NCBI GenBank assembly: GCA_964629975.1
Contig: CAZVUN010000161.1
Span: 1-5,877, forward strand
Direction of reading: 5' to 3'
DNA from: G020354085 sp964629975
GTDB taxonomy: Bacteria; Pseudomonadota; Gammaproteobacteria; Acidiferrobacterales; Sulfurifustaceae
DNA length: 5,877 bases
How positions within the stretch are numbered: position 1 is the first letter of the stretch; each line of letters starts with the position of its first letter. Shown piece by piece: positions 4,718-5,877 of the stretch. Made by a program: the position numbers and the translations under genes. The notes beneath the pieces are model-generated. The model was not told the origin of the DNA and ran no database searches. It worked only from the letters and a program-made list of their open reading frames with translations.

Positions 4718-5476
4718 ATGACCGCCGACCGATCCACGCGACTGCTGGTGGTGCTGGCCGCGTTCTTCATCTGCAACGCGCTCATGGCCGAGTTCATCGG
4801 CGTGAAGATCTTCGCCATGGAGGACACCTTCGGGCTGGCGCCGTTCAACTGGGAGCTGTTCGGCCAGCGCGGCTCGCTCAACTTCACCGCCGGGGTGCTG
4901 CTCTGGCCGGTGGTGTTCGTCATGACCGACGTGATTAACGAGTACTTCGGACGGCGCGGGGTGCGGGCGATCTCGTTCATCACCGTCGGCCTGATCGTCT
5001 ACGCGTTTGTGTTCGCCTATGTCGCGATCGCCCTGACGCCCGCGTCGTGGTGGACGGGTATCGCCGTCAAGCACGGCGTGCCGGACATGCAGGCGGCGTT
5101 CGCCAATGTCTTCGGCCAGGGGCTGTGGACCATCGGCGGCTCGCTCACGGCGTTCCTGGTCGGGCAGATTGTCGACATCGGCATCTTTCACCGCATCCGG
5201 CGCCTGACCGGCGAGCGCTACGTGTGGGCGCGCGCCACCGGCTCGACCGCCGTGTCGCAGCTGATCGACAGCTACATCGTGCTGTATATCGCGTTCGTGA
5301 TCGGTCCGCAGGCCTGGCCGACCGAGCTGTTCCTCGCGGTGGGCACGGTGAACTACCTGTACAAACTGAGCGCGGCGATCGCGCTGACACCGGTCATCTA
5401 TCTGATGCACCGTGCGATCGACAGCTACCTCGGTCACGATACCGCGCATGCCCTCAAGGCACGCGCCGCAGGCTGA
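4718..5476 (+). CDS. yhhQ: Queuosine precursor transporter, YhhQ family
   Basis: YhhQ-family proteins (DUF165/PF02592) are inner-membrane transporters that import precursors of the tRNA modification queuosine, such as preQ0 and preQ1. The 252 residues show about six hydrophobic segments: roughly 8-28, 55-72, 84-106, 138-158, 180-197 and 203-228. Family signatures are visible: NALMAEFIGVKIF (20-32), VVFVMTDVINEYFGRR (65-80) with its D-V-x-N-E-x-x-G-R core, GQIVDIGIFHRI (149-160), and STAVSQLIDS (176-185) with Gln181 and Asp184. The length is normal for the family and the gene appears intact. The ATG at 4718 has no SD and lies just after a TATACT box, so a leaderless transcript is likely. Alternatively, it could be co-transcribed with the 82-residue protein. 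No other queuosine biosynthesis or tRNA-guanine transglycosylase gene is in the window, so the substrate is assigned from the family only. Confidence 0.9.
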   Translation: MTADRSTRLLVVLAAFFICNALMAEFIGVKIFAMEDTFGLAPFNWELFGQRGSLNFTAGVLLWPVVFVMTDVINEYFGRRGVRAISFITVGLIVYAFVFAYVAIALTPASWWTGIAVKHGVPDMQAAFANVFGQGLWTIGGSLTAFLVGQIVDIGIFHRIRRLTGERYVWARATGSTAVSQLIDSYIVLYIAFVIGPQAWPTELFLAVGTVNYLYKLSAAIALTPVIYLMHRAIDSYLGHDTAHALKARAAG

Positions 5477-5505
5477 CCACGGGCAACCGGGCCGCTGGCC
5501 AAAAC

Positions 5506-5847
5506 ATGAAATTTCCGCAGCTCGCCATCGGCCAGCGCTTCCAGTACGAAGGCGGCGTCTACACCAAGACCGGGCCGCTGCTCGCGCACGCCGAGGAAAG
5601 CGGCCGGTCGCGCCTCATCCCGCGCTGCGCCGAGGTGATGCCGCTCGCCCCCGGTGCGCCGGCCGCGGTCCCGAGGCACACGGCAGCGCTCGATCCCGAG
5701 AGCGTGCGGCGCGCCTTCGCGGCCTACGAGGCGGCCGCGCGCGATTGTCTGCGCGAAGCATCGCCCGGACGTGCGCAGGCGCGACTCGCCGAGACCGGAC
5801 GCGAGTTCCTGCGCACGCTCGGCTTGCCCGAGCGCCGGGAACGTTAG
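5506..5847 (+). CDS. Unrecognised 113-residue protein downstream of yhhQ
   Basis: I do not recognise a named family. The N-terminal part (1-47) begins MKFPQLAIGQRFQYEGGVYT and continues KTGPLLAHAEESGRSRLIPR. This resembles small beta-rich domains in many hypothetical proteins that start with F-x-x-L-x-x-G-x-x-F. A proline- and alanine-rich linker (48-60) leads to a charged, probably helical C-terminus (62-105) with ESVRRAFAAYEAAARDCL. Cys41 and Cys81 are the only cysteines. There is no signal peptide or membrane segment. The ATG at 5506 was chosen because the domain begins there, although no good SD precedes it. The gene starts 29 bases after the yhhQ stop on the same strand, so it is probably in the same transcript, but a shared function is not shown. 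Confidence 0.75.
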   Translation: MKFPQLAIGQRFQYEGGVYTKTGPLLAHAEESGRSRLIPRCAEVMPLAPGAPAAVPRHTAALDPESVRRAFAAYEAAARDCLREASPGRAQARLAETGREFLRTLGLPERRER

Positions 5848-5851
5848 CGCG

Positions 5852-5873
5852 GCGGCGCGGGCGCCAGCGCCGC
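5852..5873 (+). terminator. Possible hairpin after the last gene
   Basis: GCGGCGC (5852-5858) and GCGCCGC (5867-5873) can form a seven-base-pair stem with an eight-base loop, starting five bases after the stop at 5847. The window ends four bases later, so a following T run cannot be checked. Such stems also arise by chance in GC-rich DNA. Confidence 0.25.
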
Positions 5874-5877
5874 GGCG

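Noticed and set aside
4541..5449. A 302-codon open frame on the minus strand opposite yhhQ
   Set aside because: The plus-strand frame has membrane segments and YhhQ signature motifs. The antisense product is a compositionally biased Arg/Asp/His-rich string.
1..5877. Search for CRISPR repeats, transposase genes, terminal inverted repeats, tRNA or rRNA genes, and defence-type modules
   Set aside because: None was found by reading both strands. The genes fit ordinary chromosomal content.

Overview
The window is a high-GC proteobacterial chromosomal segment, most likely from a gamma- or betaproteobacterium. This is inferred from the strong G/C bias at third codon positions, the YkgJ, YhhQ and MetA-type families, and Gram-negative-style signal peptides. 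No genus can be named from the sequence alone. I see no insertion sequence, integrase, CRISPR array, rRNA, tRNA or phage gene. The region looks like ordinary housekeeping chromosome carrying a few unusual small elements.

Layout. (1) Positions 917 down to 1, minus strand: a cysteine-rich YkgJ-type protein, followed by the start of an exported DUF2846-like protein that runs off the window edge. The second gene has an odd leader: its best Shine-Dalgarno (SD) sequence is complementary to a sequence just upstream, and the ATG it serves is stopped by TAG after eight codons, immediately before a second in-frame ATG. (2) Positions 917-1022: a divergent promoter region. (3) Positions 1022-2977, plus strand: a two-gene unit encoding a P-loop ATPase and a MetA-family homoserine O-acyltransferase. 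It ends at a strong hairpin (2996-3021). (4) Positions 3865-3047, minus strand, convergent with metA: an exported tandem-rhodanese protein with one intact and one degenerate active site. (5) Positions 3866-4243: a 378-base intergenic region holding a long imperfect inverted repeat followed by a short T run. (6) Positions 4244-4644, plus strand: a 51-codon ORF that overlaps an 82-residue conserved-looking small protein through ATGA. (7) Positions 4718-5847, plus strand: yhhQ, a queuosine-precursor transporter whose -10-like box sits so close to the ATG that the mRNA may be leaderless, followed by an unrecognised 113-residue protein.

Functional themes. MetA activates homoserine for methionine synthesis. 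The convergent rhodanese handles sulfane sulfur in the envelope, so sulfur is a loose common theme, but the two genes are separate transcription units. YhhQ belongs to tRNA modification (queuosine salvage), and no other queuosine gene is visible. I found no convincing new multi-gene system. The best leads are the leader of the DUF2846-like gene, the divergent MetA active site with its ATPase partner, the structured element at 4013-4070, and the 51-residue overlapping ORF.
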